A stretch of 64,000 bases of DNA from Acidimicrobiia bacterium (lineage in GTDB: Bacteria; Actinomycetota; Acidimicrobiia; Acidimicrobiales; CAIXPF01). Within the stretch, counting starts at the first letter, position 1, and each line of letters opens with the position of its first letter. A program made the translations under genes and the position numbers. Shown piece by piece: positions 63,702 through 64,000 of this stretch. The stretch is from NCBI GenBank assembly GCA_947476745.1, contig CANJRG010000006.1, forward strand, positions 62,001 to 126,000. Direction: 5' to 3'. A model generated the notes under the pieces. It ran no database searches. It saw only the letters and a list, made by a program, of their open reading frames with translations, and was not told the origin of the DNA.

Positions 63702-64000
63702 ATGGCTCCGACCACCACCCCGATCCCGACCACCGCACCAGCCACCTGGATCGCCGAGCACGAGGCACTTCCGATCGTGTCGTGGGACGACGGCGACGGC
63801 TTCGACCCCCGCAGTGACTACGTCGAGACCTACTGGCTGTCGGTCCTCGGCCCGTCGTCGATCCTGGCGCTGCGCCGCCTGACCGACTGGCTCGAGGACA
63901 ACCCCTCGGGGATCGTCGTCGCCCTCGAGGACCTGGCACTGAGCCTCGGGCTCGGGCACAGCACCAGCCGCCACTCGGCCGTCGTGCGCACCCTCGACCG
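63702..64000 (+). CDS. Protein of unknown function, cut by the window edge
   Basis: ATG at 63702, preceded by GGAGG at about nine bases; the frame is open to the last base, so at least 99 residues are present. It has a Thr/Pro-rich start (MAPTTTPIPTTAPATW) and then VETYWLSVLGPSSILALRRL, LEDNPSGIVVALEDLALSLG and GHSTSRHSAVVRTLDR. I recall similar short proteins in actinobacterial mobile elements but cannot name a function. Confidence 0.6.
   Translation, partial: MAPTTTPIPTTAPATWIAEHEALPIVSWDDGDGFDPRSDYVETYWLSVLGPSSILALRRLTDWLEDNPSGIVVALEDLALSLGLGHSTSRHSAVVRTLD

Larger units (their letters stand above)
59391..64000. mobile_element. Integrated element at tRNA-Leu(GAG), left part
   Basis: From the tRNA 3' end to the window edge the genes are a serine recombinase, two small unknown genes, a HEPN-like protein, a ParB-like protein and a partial gene. 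None is a housekeeping gene, and an AT-rich promoter region appears at 63618-63676. This fits an integrative conjugative element or plasmid-like island. Its right end and the second attachment site lie outside the window. Confidence 0.65.

Overview
High-GC actinobacterial chromosome. The gene complement (ANTAR response regulator, group II truncated globin, RapZ next to the glycolytic genes, S1 protein with four domains, many genes that appear to be leaderless) points to Actinomycetota. The presence of a separate trpF, the fused trpE(G) and the overall style suggest the Acidimicrobiia, but that placement is an inference from gene content.

Layout. 1-6117: histidine genes (hisC end, hisB, hisH, hisA, an MFS exporter, then hisF) with a divergent membrane ATPase-like gene. 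6157-7204: an alpha/beta hydrolase and a GroES-like gene fired from one palindromic -10 site. 7265-16478: tryptophan biosynthesis, opened by a classical attenuator (leader peptide with three Trp codons, then a terminator), then trpE(G), ygfZ, a J-domain membrane protein, an ABM-domain protein, trpC, a second trpB-like gene, trpF, trpB and trpA. 16471-22086: small zinc-ribbon-like protein, globin, a FabZ-type dehydratase and a fatty-acid operon (fabD, a broken fabH, fabG, acpP, fabF). 22087-28931: tRNA-Leu(CAA), coiled-coil protein, ANTAR regulator, polA, methyltransferase, rpsA, LuxR-type regulator. 29134-33018: large membrane protein and a glycosyltransferase-methyltransferase fusion. 33092-38938: coaE, uvrB, uvrA. 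39195-41520: ribBA, ribD.

41657-45807 is the most unusual part. It encodes a MauE-like membrane protein, a Tat-exported cysteine-rich protein resembling the methylamine dehydrogenase small subunit followed by four beta-type repeats, a MauD-like membrane thioredoxin, and a membrane protein whose reading frame is interrupted by one in-frame TGA exactly where a redox cysteine would be expected. A small hairpin follows that TGA. No catalytic heavy chain (MauB) or MauG lies beside them. I read this as a possible undescribed secreted disulfide-rich or quinone-cofactor protein system with its own redox maturation proteins, possibly including a selenoprotein.

45866-59191: uvrC, methyltransferase, amidohydrolase, GGDEF-EAL protein, rapZ, gap, pgk, tpiA, secG and an acyl-CoA synthetase. 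yvcK and whiA, usual neighbours of rapZ, are absent here. 59326 to the end: tRNA-Leu(GAG) with a serine recombinase whose stop codon lies inside the tRNA; beyond it a HEPN-like protein, a ParB-like protein and small genes, i.e. the left end of an integrated element that runs out of the window.

Two features recur. Many genes start 6-9 bases after a TAnnnT hexamer, the mark of leaderless transcripts. A palindromic repeat with the core GCGAATCGACGTCGAATCGC sits in two intergenic regions, and a variant is inserted in frame in trpE(G).
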